The notes under the pieces were generated by a model that ran no database searches, was not told where the DNA came from, and worked only from the letters and a program-made list of their open reading frames with translations. Positions 57,935-64,000 of a stretch of 64,000 nucleotides of DNA are shown piece by piece; the first letter of the stretch is position 1; every line of letters starts with the position of its first letter. A program made the translations under genes and the position numbers. The stretch is from positions 62,001 through 126,000 of the forward strand of contig DGUI01000033.1 in assembly GCA_002394605.1 (NCBI GenBank), in the 5' to 3' direction. This DNA is from Mageeibacillus sp. UBA4314 (GTDB taxonomy: Bacteria; Bacillota; Clostridia; Saccharofermentanales; Saccharofermentanaceae).

Positions 57935-57938
57935 TATC

Positions 57939-58523
57939 ATGATATACGACATATCTCAGGAAGTATTCAGCTGTAGTGTTTTTCCTGGCGATCCCAGTCC
58001 GGAGAAGCAGGCTGTCATGTCCATCAATAAAGGGGATATCGTTAATCTCACTTCTTTTAGCATGTGTGCTCATAACGGAACTCACGTGGACAGCCCGTAT
58101 CATTTCTATGATGAAGGGAAGACCATTGATCAGGTCCCTTTAGATAAGTTCATCGGGCCCTGTTATGTATTTGAACATGAGGGAGATGTTACCGGAGAAG
58201 ATGCAGTATCTTTTCTGGAGCGGGCTTCTGCCGCAGGTGCCGGTGAGAGGATACTTATCAAGGGCAGGGCGACAGTTACTTATGAAGCCGCCGTTGTGTT
58301 TGCAGATGCCGGGATCAAGCTGATCGGTAACGAATCGCAGACCGTAGGTCCTGAAGATTCGCCGGCAAAGGTGCACTATGTTCTTCTTGCCAGGGAAGTC
58401 GTTCTTCTTGAAGGGATACGCTTATCAGATGTCCCGGAAGGGAAGTATATACTGTGTTCACAGCCGATCAATCTCGGCGGATGTGATGGCGCTCCGTGCA
58501 GATCTGTTCTTTTATCTGAGTGA
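57939..58523 (+). CDS. Cyclase/kynurenine-formamidase-like protein
   Basis: 194 residues. The metal-binding motif HNGTHVDSPYHF (HxGTHxDxPxHF, ~46-57) is the hallmark of the cyclase/arylformamidase family, and ILIKGRATVTYEAAVVFADAG with LIGNESQTVGPED completes the fold. Members hydrolyse formamides or lactones, or close polyketide rings; without kynurenine genes nearby the substrate is open. Probably co-transcribed with the metallo-hydrolase upstream. Confidence 0.87.
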   Translation: MIYDISQEVFSCSVFPGDPSPEKQAVMSINKGDIVNLTSFSMCAHNGTHVDSPYHFYDEGKTIDQVPLDKFIGPCYVFEHEGDVTGEDAVSFLERASAAGAGERILIKGRATVTYEAAVVFADAGIKLIGNESQTVGPEDSPAKVHYVLLAREVVLLEGIRLSDVPEGKYILCSQPINLGGCDGAPCRSVLLSE

Positions 58524-58528
58524 ACTGT

Positions 58529-58566
58529 CCCATTAATGGGGTAAAAATTACAAATTGTAATTTTTT
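58529..58566 (+). terminator. A+T-rich terminator before recA
   Basis: AAAAATTACAA (58,543-58,553) pairs with TTGTAATTTTT (58,555-58,565) and ends in a T-run; the palindrome CCCATTAATGGG (58,529-58,540) lies just before it. Confidence 0.5.
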
Positions 58567-58591
58567 CGTATTTTTTGTCGATAAAAATCCA

Positions 58592-58620
58592 TTGACTTTT
58601 ATGTATCATAACAATACAAT
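58592..58620 (+). promoter_or_regulatory. recA promoter
   Basis: TTGACT (58,592-58,597), a 17-nt spacer and TACAAT (58,615-58,620). Confidence 0.8.
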
Positions 58621-58635
58621 TGAATTAACAAAATT

Positions 58636-58648
58636 CGAACAAATGTTT
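58636..58648 (+). promoter_or_regulatory. LexA (SOS) box of recA
   Basis: CGAACAAATGTTT matches the Gram-positive SOS box CGAACN4GTTYG (GAAC-N4-GTT core intact). It lies about 15 nt downstream of the -10 box, where bound LexA would block RNA polymerase. Confidence 0.85.
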
Positions 58649-58662
58649 TTTGGAGGCGAACA

Positions 58663-59784
58663 ATGGCAAAGAGTAAGAATACAAGTAAGAACAGCGTAAC
58701 CCCCGTCACAGATCAGTCAGAACGCAAGAAGGCCCTGGATGCTGCTCTCGCACAGATCGAGAAGCAGTTTGGACAGGGTGCGGTAATGAGGCTCGGTGAT
58801 AAGAGCAATGTACAGGTTGATTCCATTTCCACGGGAGCTCTCTCTCTCGATATGGCACTCGGGATCGGCGGACTTCCCAGAGGAAGGATCATCGAGATCT
58901 ACGGACCTGAATCTTCAGGTAAGACAACAGTAGCGCTTCACTGTGTTGCAGAAGCTCAGAAGCAGGGCGGGTCGTGTGCATATATTGATGCTGAGCATGC
59001 TCTTGATCCGGTATATGCAGCGGCGATCGGAGTCGATGTTGACAACCTCATCCTCTCACAGCCTGATACCGGTGAGCAGGGTCTTGATATCTGTGAGACT
59101 CTCGTCAGATCCGGATGCATCGATGTTATCGTAATCGACTCTGTTGCAGCCCTGGTTCCCAAGGCTGAGATCGAAGGCGATATGGGTGATTCCCATGTGG
59201 GTCTTCAGGCAAGGCTCATGAGCCAGGCTCTCCGTAAGCTTGCAGGTATCGTATCCAAGTCAGGAACGATCTGCATCTTCATCAACCAGCTCCGTGAGAA
59301 GGTAGGCGTTATGTTTGGTAATCCCGAGACTACTCCCGGCGGACGTGCGTTGAAGTTCTACGCATCCGTAAGACTTGATGTCAGAAGAGTCGAGTCCCTG
59401 AGGAACGGTACTGAAGTCATCGGTAACCATACAAGAGTCAAGGTTGTTAAGAACAAGGTCGCACCTCCGTTCAAGGAAGCTGAATTCGATATCTTCTACG
59501 GTAAGGGCATCTCATCAGAGAGTTGCATAATCGACCTGGCTGTCGAGAACAATATCATCGAGAAGAGTGGATCCTGGTTCTCATATAAGGGTGATAAGAT
59601 CGCTCAGGGCAAGGATAATACCCGTATCTATCTTGAGAATAATCCTGAGATCCGTAAGGAGATCGAGGATATGATCAGAGATTCCTACAAGCCTTCGGAT
59701 GAAGTCATCCCGGATGATGCTGCAGATGATGAAGAGTTCGATGAGGATGCAGATGACGATATCCTCGGCATCGATGTTGACTGA
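58663..59784 (+). CDS. recA: Recombinase RecA
   Basis: 373 residues. The N-terminal helix and linker are followed by the core: Walker A GPESSGKTT (81-89), the MAW region, LILSQPDTGEQGLDI, Walker B VIVIDSVAALVPKAEIEGDM, loop L2 region SGTICIFINQLREKVGVMFGNPETTPGG, and a strongly acidic tail (ADDEEFDEDADDDILGID). It forms filaments on single-stranded DNA for recombination and triggers LexA cleavage. RBS TGGAGG. The stop overlaps the recX start by 1 nt. Confidence 0.99.
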   Translation: MAKSKNTSKNSVTPVTDQSERKKALDAALAQIEKQFGQGAVMRLGDKSNVQVDSISTGALSLDMALGIGGLPRGRIIEIYGPESSGKTTVALHCVAEAQKQGGSCAYIDAEHALDPVYAAAIGVDVDNLILSQPDTGEQGLDICETLVRSGCIDVIVIDSVAALVPKAEIEGDMGDSHVGLQARLMSQALRKLAGIVSKSGTICIFINQLREKVGVMFGNPETTPGGRALKFYASVRLDVRRVESLRNGTEVIGNHTRVKVVKNKVAPPFKEAEFDIFYGKGISSESCIIDLAVENNIIEKSGSWFSYKGDKIAQGKDNTRIYLENNPEIRKEIEDMIRDSYKPSDEVIPDDAADDEEFDEDADDDILGIDVD

Positions 59785-60245
59785 TGAACTCATCTGATAC
59801 TTACAGGCAGGCATTGTCCTGTGCGGTCAAGCATATCGGCATAGCAACATATTCTTCAGGGAAGATACGTGTCTATCTTATCGAACACGGCTTCTCTGAA
59901 GATGTAGCCGGTGCCGTTGTATCGGAACTGATCGAGCGGGAATACATCAATGACCGTAAGGCTTCGAGGAAGGTCTTGATATCAAGGACCGGCAAGAAGC
60001 AGGAGAGCAGGGATTATATCCTTAAGCGCCTTCTGGCAGCAGGCATTGACAGAACTGTCGCTGAGGAAGTAACAGCAGAGCTTCCTTCTGATGCAAAGAC
60101 ATGTTATCAGCTTTTTGAGTCGCTCGGCTATACTGAAGACAGCGATGAGATAAGGTCAGAGATGATCAATACGGCTGTAAGGCGGGGATATCCGTATGAG
60201 TTGGCAAGCAGTGTGTATGGTGTCTGGTCACAGGGGTTATGCTGA
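59784..60245 (+). CDS. recX: RecX-type regulator of RecA
   Basis: 153 residues, short but within the family range. Helical repeats typical of RecX: HIGIATYSSGKIRVYLIEHG, VVSELIEREYINDRKASRKV, and SRDYILKRLLAAGIDR. RecX binds and caps RecA filaments. Overlap with recA (TGATG) supports the call, because sequence identity in this family is low. Confidence 0.85.
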   Translation: MNSSDTYRQALSCAVKHIGIATYSSGKIRVYLIEHGFSEDVAGAVVSELIEREYINDRKASRKVLISRTGKKQESRDYILKRLLAAGIDRTVAEEVTAELPSDAKTCYQLFESLGYTEDSDEIRSEMINTAVRRGYPYELASSVYGVWSQGLC

Positions 60246-60709
60246 TAAGATCATTACGTGATGATGAGACCGGTATCCTTAAGGATTTCCTGTATGAAGC
60301 GATATTTGTACCGGAAGGCATGACTCCTCCTCCGCGGGATATTATCGATCGGCCTGAACTTAGCTTGTATTATGAGAATTTTGGTTCATTTGCAGGTGAT
60401 AACTGCGTTGTTGCAGAGTGTGATGGGCAAGTCGTTGGCGCCTGTTGGTCGCGCATCATGAAGGACTATGGACATATTGACGATGATACGCCTTCTCTGG
60501 CCATATCTCTTTACGGGGATTACAGGGGAAGAGGCATAGGGGCTAAGCTTCTTGCTTCCATGCTCGGACTGCTCAGATCTCAGGGATACAGAAGGACATC
60601 TCTTGCCGTTCAGAAGGCAAACCGTGCGGTAGGTCTGTATAAGAAGTGCGGGTTTGCTATAATTGATTCTAATGACGAAGAATACATTATGGCTTGTGAT
60701 CTTCAATAG
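60239..60709 (+). CDS. GNAT-family N-acetyltransferase
   Basis: 156 residues. Acetyl-CoA-binding motif A is LAISLYGDYRGRGIGAKLLA (R/Q-x-x-G-x-G/A as RGRGIG, ~95-105), and motif B follows in TSLAVQKANRAVGLYKKCGF. It overlaps recX by 7 nt. The substrate is unknown; the sequence suggests a small-molecule or peptide N-acetyltransferase. Confidence 0.9.
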   Translation: MLIRSLRDDETGILKDFLYEAIFVPEGMTPPPRDIIDRPELSLYYENFGSFAGDNCVVAECDGQVVGACWSRIMKDYGHIDDDTPSLAISLYGDYRGRGIGAKLLASMLGLLRSQGYRRTSLAVQKANRAVGLYKKCGFAIIDSNDEEYIMACDLQ

Positions 60710-60724
60710 CATATGGAGTGTTAT

Positions 60725-61393
60725 ATGACAGATGATATCAATGAGATCAGGGATTACCTCAGATCCAATCAGGATATGGGATACAGGGAGCTCCAGATAA
60801 GGACGATCCCCAACATCCGGCCTGATAAGATCATAGGTGTCAGAACGCCCGTCTTAAGGGCTTATGCCAAGGGGATTTCCTCAGGTTACCTTGATATGCT
60901 CCCTCATATGTATTTCGAAGAGGATCAGCTACATGCTTTCGTAATATCGGGCATCAAGGACTTTGATAAGTGCATAAGTGAGGTTGACAGATTCCTTCCG
61001 TATGTTGATAACTGGGCAACCTGTGACCAGATGAGCCCGAAGGTGTTTGCTAAGCACAGGCTGCAGCTCATGGATCATATCAGGAGATGGATCACAAGTG
61101 ACAGGACTTATATGGTCAGGTTTGCGGTCAAGATGCTGATGGATCATTTCCTTGACGATGATTTTGATCCCAAGTATCCGGAGATGGTCCTCAAGGTCAG
61201 ATCTGATGAATACTACATTCAGATGATGGTCGCCTGGTACTTTGCTACTGCTCTTGCCAAGCAATATGACAATGTGCTCTATGTAATGGAAGAACACAAG
61301 CTGGATAAGGCTGTTCATAAGATGACAGTCCGCAAATGCATTGACAGCTTCAGGATCAGTGATGACCATAAGAAATATTTGCGCTCATTATAG
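60725..61393 (+). CDS. DNA alkylation repair protein (AlkD-like)
   Basis: 222 residues from ATG 60,725 (GGAG at 60,715-60,718); an in-frame ATG at 60,713 lacks a Shine-Dalgarno site. Helical-repeat glycosylase fold: IIGVRTPVLRAYAKGISSGY, DNWATCDQMSPKVFAKHR (the conserved Trp-Asp/Thr-Cys-Asp region), RFAVKMLMDHFLDDDFD, YYIQMMVAWYFATALAKQYD. AlkD-type enzymes remove positively charged alkylated bases. It fits the recA-recX DNA-repair context. Confidence 0.88.
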   Translation: MTDDINEIRDYLRSNQDMGYRELQIRTIPNIRPDKIIGVRTPVLRAYAKGISSGYLDMLPHMYFEEDQLHAFVISGIKDFDKCISEVDRFLPYVDNWATCDQMSPKVFAKHRLQLMDHIRRWITSDRTYMVRFAVKMLMDHFLDDDFDPKYPEMVLKVRSDEYYIQMMVAWYFATALAKQYDNVLYVMEEHKLDKAVHKMTVRKCIDSFRISDDHKKYLRSL

Positions 61394-61420
61394 GATACAT
61401 ATGCTATAATCGTTAGCATT

Positions 61421-62782
61421 ATGAATACTTCAGACGTTAATATTACATTGATCGCATTAGGTTGTTCCAAGAATCTTGTCGATGCAGAGTGCATGATAAG
61501 TATCCTCAAGGATAATGGATATCAGGTGGTTAACGACATCGATGATTCAGATGTTGTTATCATCAATACATGCGGTTTTATCGAATCGGCTAAGAAGGAA
61601 GCCATCGATACGATACTGGAATGCGCTGACCACAAGGACGGCAACGGCCGACTGAAATACATAGTCGTTACAGGTTGTCTCTCACAGCGTTATCCTGACG
61701 AGATCATCAGCGAGATGCCTGAAGTTGATGCTGTTGTGGGAACCGCTCATTATCAGGATATCTGCAAAGTCATCGAGGAGCTGTACGGCAGGGATAACAG
61801 GACGGAAGCAGTCAGGTTTGTGTCCGCTTCAGGAAGCCTGGAGCACCTCAATGTGAATAAAGCAGTATCTACGGACAGTTTTGCCTGGGTCAAGATAGGG
61901 GAAGGGTGTCTTCACAGATGTGCATTCTGTGCTATTCCTCTCATCAGAGGAAGCTTTAAGTCCAGGAAGATGGAAGATATCATAGCTGAGGTCAAGGTCC
62001 TGGCTTCCAAGGGTTACAAAGAGATCGATCTGGCGGCCCAGGATACTACCAATTATGGCGTGGATCTGTATAAGAAGAGAATGACCGCTGAGCTTATCCA
62101 TGAGATCTCTAAGATCGACGGGATCGAGCTTATAAGAGTCATGTATGGCTATATCGACGGCATTACTGACGAATTGATCAATGAAGTGGCTGGTAATCCC
62201 AAGGCTGCTCATTACTTCGATATTCCGATCCAGCATGGCTGTGACAGGATCCTTAAGGCAATGAACAGATCTGATACTGAAGAGAAGATATCTTCCAGAC
62301 TTGCCATGATAAGGGAGAAGATCCCTGATGCCGTGATAAGGACAACGGTCATGGTGGGATTTCCCGGCGAGACTGAAGAAGATTTCGGTAAGCTTAAGGA
62401 GAATCTGGCCAAGTGGCAGTTCGACAGGCTCGGATGCTTTGTTTTCTCGCCTGAAGAAGGTACAAAGGCTTATGATATGCCGGATCAGGTGCCTGAGGAT
62501 ATCAAATTAAGGCGGTATGAGGAGATATATGAGCTTCAGAGGGGCATCTCACGGGAGAAGACGAAGAAGAGAATCGGTGAGGAAACCATTGTAACTATTG
62601 ATTCTATTTCTGAAGATGGTATATTTTACAGAGGACGAAGTTACGGAGAGGCTCCGGAGGATGATCCGGTTATCTTTGTTTTGGTCCCTGATAATGAATA
62701 TAAGGAACTTGATATAGGCGGCCGTTATAAGGTCAGGATCGTTGACAGTTCCGATTATGATATGACTGGAGTGTTGATATGA
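61421..62782 (+). CDS. rimO: Ribosomal protein S12 methylthiotransferase
   Basis: 453 residues. The N-terminal UPF0004 domain has the three cluster Cys (ALGCSKNLVDAE, NTCGFIESAKKEAID, TGCLSQRY). The radical-SAM core has GEGCLHRCAFCAIPLIRG (CxxxCxxC), and the central part has MVGFPGETEEDF and LGCFVFSPEEGTKAYDM. The C-terminal ~60 residues are a TRAM domain. LGCSKNxVD is the RimO rather than MiaB form. It adds a methylthio group to Asp of ribosomal protein S12. Overlaps pgsA by 4 nt. Confidence 0.96.
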   Translation: MNTSDVNITLIALGCSKNLVDAECMISILKDNGYQVVNDIDDSDVVIINTCGFIESAKKEAIDTILECADHKDGNGRLKYIVVTGCLSQRYPDEIISEMPEVDAVVGTAHYQDICKVIEELYGRDNRTEAVRFVSASGSLEHLNVNKAVSTDSFAWVKIGEGCLHRCAFCAIPLIRGSFKSRKMEDIIAEVKVLASKGYKEIDLAAQDTTNYGVDLYKKRMTAELIHEISKIDGIELIRVMYGYIDGITDELINEVAGNPKAAHYFDIPIQHGCDRILKAMNRSDTEEKISSRLAMIREKIPDAVIRTTVMVGFPGETEEDFGKLKENLAKWQFDRLGCFVFSPEEGTKAYDMPDQVPEDIKLRRYEEIYELQRGISREKTKKRIGEETIVTIDSISEDGIFYRGRSYGEAPEDDPVIFVLVPDNEYKELDIGGRYKVRIVDSSDYDMTGVLI

Positions 62783-63402
62783 ATCTACCTAATAGACTGT
62801 CTTTGGTTAGGATCGTCCTGATTCCTTTCGCATTGCTGTTTATGCTGCCTGTAAGGATATACGGCTACGAGCCTGTGGGCTGGAACTCTTTTATCAGAAG
62901 CGACGGAATGACGATCGCCGGAGTTATCTTCATCCTTGCATCGATCACGGATTTCCTCGATGGACAGATCGCCAGAAGGAAGAACCTTGTTACCAATCTC
63001 GGTAAGTTTTTGGATCCTCTTGCTGATAAGGTGCTCGTTATCGGCGTTCTTCTGGGATTCCTGGCTTTGGGCAGGATCAATGCATGGTGCGTGCTCATCA
63101 TCGTGTTCAGAGACTTCATGATGTCCGGCATCAGGCTTCTTGCAGCAACAAAGGGCGAAGTCATGGCTGCCAAGATGATCGGCAAGGTAAAGACTGCTGT
63201 TCAGATGGTCGCTATCAGCTATCTCTTCTTCGAACCGCTGCTCTTGAAGGGTATCATGAACATAGAGTATGTTAACCCGCTTCCTGTTAATGCCATCACG
63301 ATAATCGGCGATACATTGTTCTATCTCTGCGTCATCCTGACGATCATATCAGGACTTGATTACCTTATTAAGAATCTTTCCCTTTTTAAAGATTCGAAGT
63401 AA
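62779..63402 (+). CDS. pgsA: CDP-diacylglycerol-glycerol-3-phosphate 3-phosphatidyltransferase
   Basis: 207 residues with about five helices. The CDP-alcohol phosphotransferase signature is complete: SITDFLDGQIARRKN through GKFLDPLADKVLVIG (Dx2DGx2ARx8Gx3Dx3D). NLPNRLSLVRIVLIPFALLF is the usual start. It makes phosphatidylglycerol phosphate in the membrane. The rimO-pgsA neighbourhood is common in clostridia. Confidence 0.96.
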   Translation: MNLPNRLSLVRIVLIPFALLFMLPVRIYGYEPVGWNSFIRSDGMTIAGVIFILASITDFLDGQIARRKNLVTNLGKFLDPLADKVLVIGVLLGFLALGRINAWCVLIIVFRDFMMSGIRLLAATKGEVMAAKMIGKVKTAVQMVAISYLFFEPLLLKGIMNIEYVNPLPVNAITIIGDTLFYLCVILTIISGLDYLIKNLSLFKDSK

Positions 63403-63426
63403 TTATAGTATTTTTTAAATTAACTA

Positions 63427-63462
63427 TTGACAATTTCGGGTAGTTACATTAAAAGTAATGTA
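63427..63462 (+). promoter_or_regulatory. acpP promoter with overlapping dyad
   Basis: TTGACA (63,427-63,432), a 17-nt spacer and TAAAAG (63,450-63,455). A dyad TACATT (63,445-63,450) / AATGTA (63,457-63,462) covers the -10 box, a possible operator. It does not match the FapR or FabT consensus. Confidence 0.5.
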
Positions 63463-63497
63463 GATTGTTCATCAATCACATTTTGGAGGTATCAAAA

Positions 63498-63743
63498 ATG
63501 ACAAGAGAAGAATTATTTGACAGCATTAAGACAATGATCGTTGATCAGCTCGGCGTTGATGAGTCAACAATCACTGAAGATTCATCATTCATTGATGATC
63601 TCAATGCTGATTCACTTGATATGGTTGAACTCGTTATGGCTATGGAGCAGGAATTCGATATCGAGATCCCTGACGATGTAGCAGAGAAGGTTTCTACAGT
63701 TAAGGATGCAATCGATTATATCAAGGGTCTCGAGGAGCAGTAA
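63498..63743 (+). CDS. acpP: Acyl carrier protein
   Basis: 81 residues from ATG 63,498, with TTGGAGG upstream; the longer frame from 63,465 is rejected. The phosphopantetheine Ser39 is in LNADSLDMVELVMAMEQEF, the canonical DSL motif, with the acidic four-helix fold throughout. It carries growing acyl chains in fatty acid synthesis. A terminator separates it from rnc. Confidence 0.97.
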   Translation: MTREELFDSIKTMIVDQLGVDESTITEDSSFIDDLNADSLDMVELVMAMEQEFDIEIPDDVAEKVSTVKDAIDYIKGLEEQ

Positions 63744-63762
63744 TATCTGTCAAGAATAACCC

Positions 63763-63801
63763 ATAATAGCTGGATGCATCTGCATTCAGCTATTATTTTT
63801 T
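63763..63801 (+). terminator. Terminator between acpP and rnc
   Basis: ATAATAGCTG-g-ATGCA (63,763-63,778) pairs with TGCAT-t-CAGCTATTAT (63,781-63,796), followed by a T-run. One mismatched pair in a long stem. Confidence 0.8.
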
Positions 63802-63814
63802 TGAGGTGGCGATA

Positions 63815-64000
63815 ATGAGTGAAGTTGATTATTCCGTATTGGAATCCAAGCTCGGCTATAAGTTCAATGACATCGGACTTCTTGAGACGGCGTTCACCCA
63901 TACGACATATGTCTTCGAGAATGGCGGTGAGCATTATCAGTCCAACCAGAGGCTAGAGTTCATCGGTGATGCCGTTCTTGATGTGATCGTCGGCGAGATG
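63815..64000 (+). CDS. rnc: Ribonuclease III (3' end outside window)
   Basis: 62 residues visible from ATG 63,815, which follows GAGGTGG (63,803-63,809). The RNase III start is clear: LESKLGYKFNDIGLLETAFT with HTTYVFENGG, then the catalytic signature QRLEFIGDAVLDVIVGE. It processes rRNA and double-stranded RNA. The acpP-rnc order is typical of Firmicutes. Confidence 0.93.
   Translation, partial: MSEVDYSVLESKLGYKFNDIGLLETAFTHTTYVFENGGEHYQSNQRLEFIGDAVLDVIVGEM

Overview
The window looks like a chromosomal segment of a strictly anaerobic, low-to-mid GC Gram-positive bacterium of class Clostridia, probably a gut or rumen member of the Lachnospirales/Oscillospirales type. Support: Gram-positive Shine-Dalgarno sites, choline-binding-like cell-wall repeats, an agr-type peptide quorum-sensing locus, a Gram-positive LexA box before recA, and oxygen-sensitive or oxygen-protective enzymes (indolepyruvate:ferredoxin oxidoreductase, flavodiiron protein, fumarate-reductase-like complex). 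The genus cannot be fixed from sequence alone.

Layout. 1-4.7 kb: four tandem secreted surface proteins, three leucine-rich-repeat proteins and one esterase, all ending in the same cell-wall-binding repeats. 4.7-6.8 kb: tRNA-Leu(CAG), an unknown gene, a RhuM/Fic protein and a tiny holin-like toxin gene on the minus strand. 6.8-10.5 kb: an APH-like kinase, then a BlaI/M56-peptidase regulatory operon with a probable operator over its promoter. 10.5-11.8 kb: non-coding or decayed DNA with a second holin-like toxin, a probable antisense RNA and two copies of an IS-end-like repeat; 11,478-11,562 shows nothing recognisable. 11.8-24.0 kb: transglutaminase-like lipoprotein; acyl-CoA ligase and sodium/solute symporter; a minus-strand operon of iorA, iorB, thioesterase, phenylacetate-CoA ligase and ACT protein; and a divergent fumarate-reductase-like operon. 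24.0-34.1 kb: an ABC-2 exporter operon on the minus strand, an AraC regulator, a second ABC-2 exporter with its own NarL-type two-component system, and a PstS-like binding protein.

34.2-48.9 kb is an A+T-richer accessory region next to tRNA-Leu(CAA). It has a complete agr-like set (LytTR regulator, GHKL kinase, AgrB protease, AgrD pheromone precursor), then a small exported protein, a lipoprotein, two membrane proteins and an ABC ATPase. A second, partly broken module follows: a truncated agrB, a second agrD with the same pheromone core, another exported protein and two lipoproteins. A third module survives only as a leader plus 14 codons of an exported-protein gene joined to the 3' half of an ABC ATPase. 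A HAD-like gene and an unknown gene sit between modules 1 and 2. I regard this array as the most interesting part of the window: it looks like a repeatedly duplicated, quorum-controlled exported-polypeptide system.

48.9-64.0 kb is conserved backbone: flavodiiron protein, propeller lipoprotein, exopolyphosphatase and polyphosphate kinase, aldose epimerase, branched-chain aminotransferase, a metallo-beta-lactamase-fold protein, a cyclase, recA-recX, GNAT, an AlkD-like repair protein, rimO, pgsA, acpP and the start of rnc.
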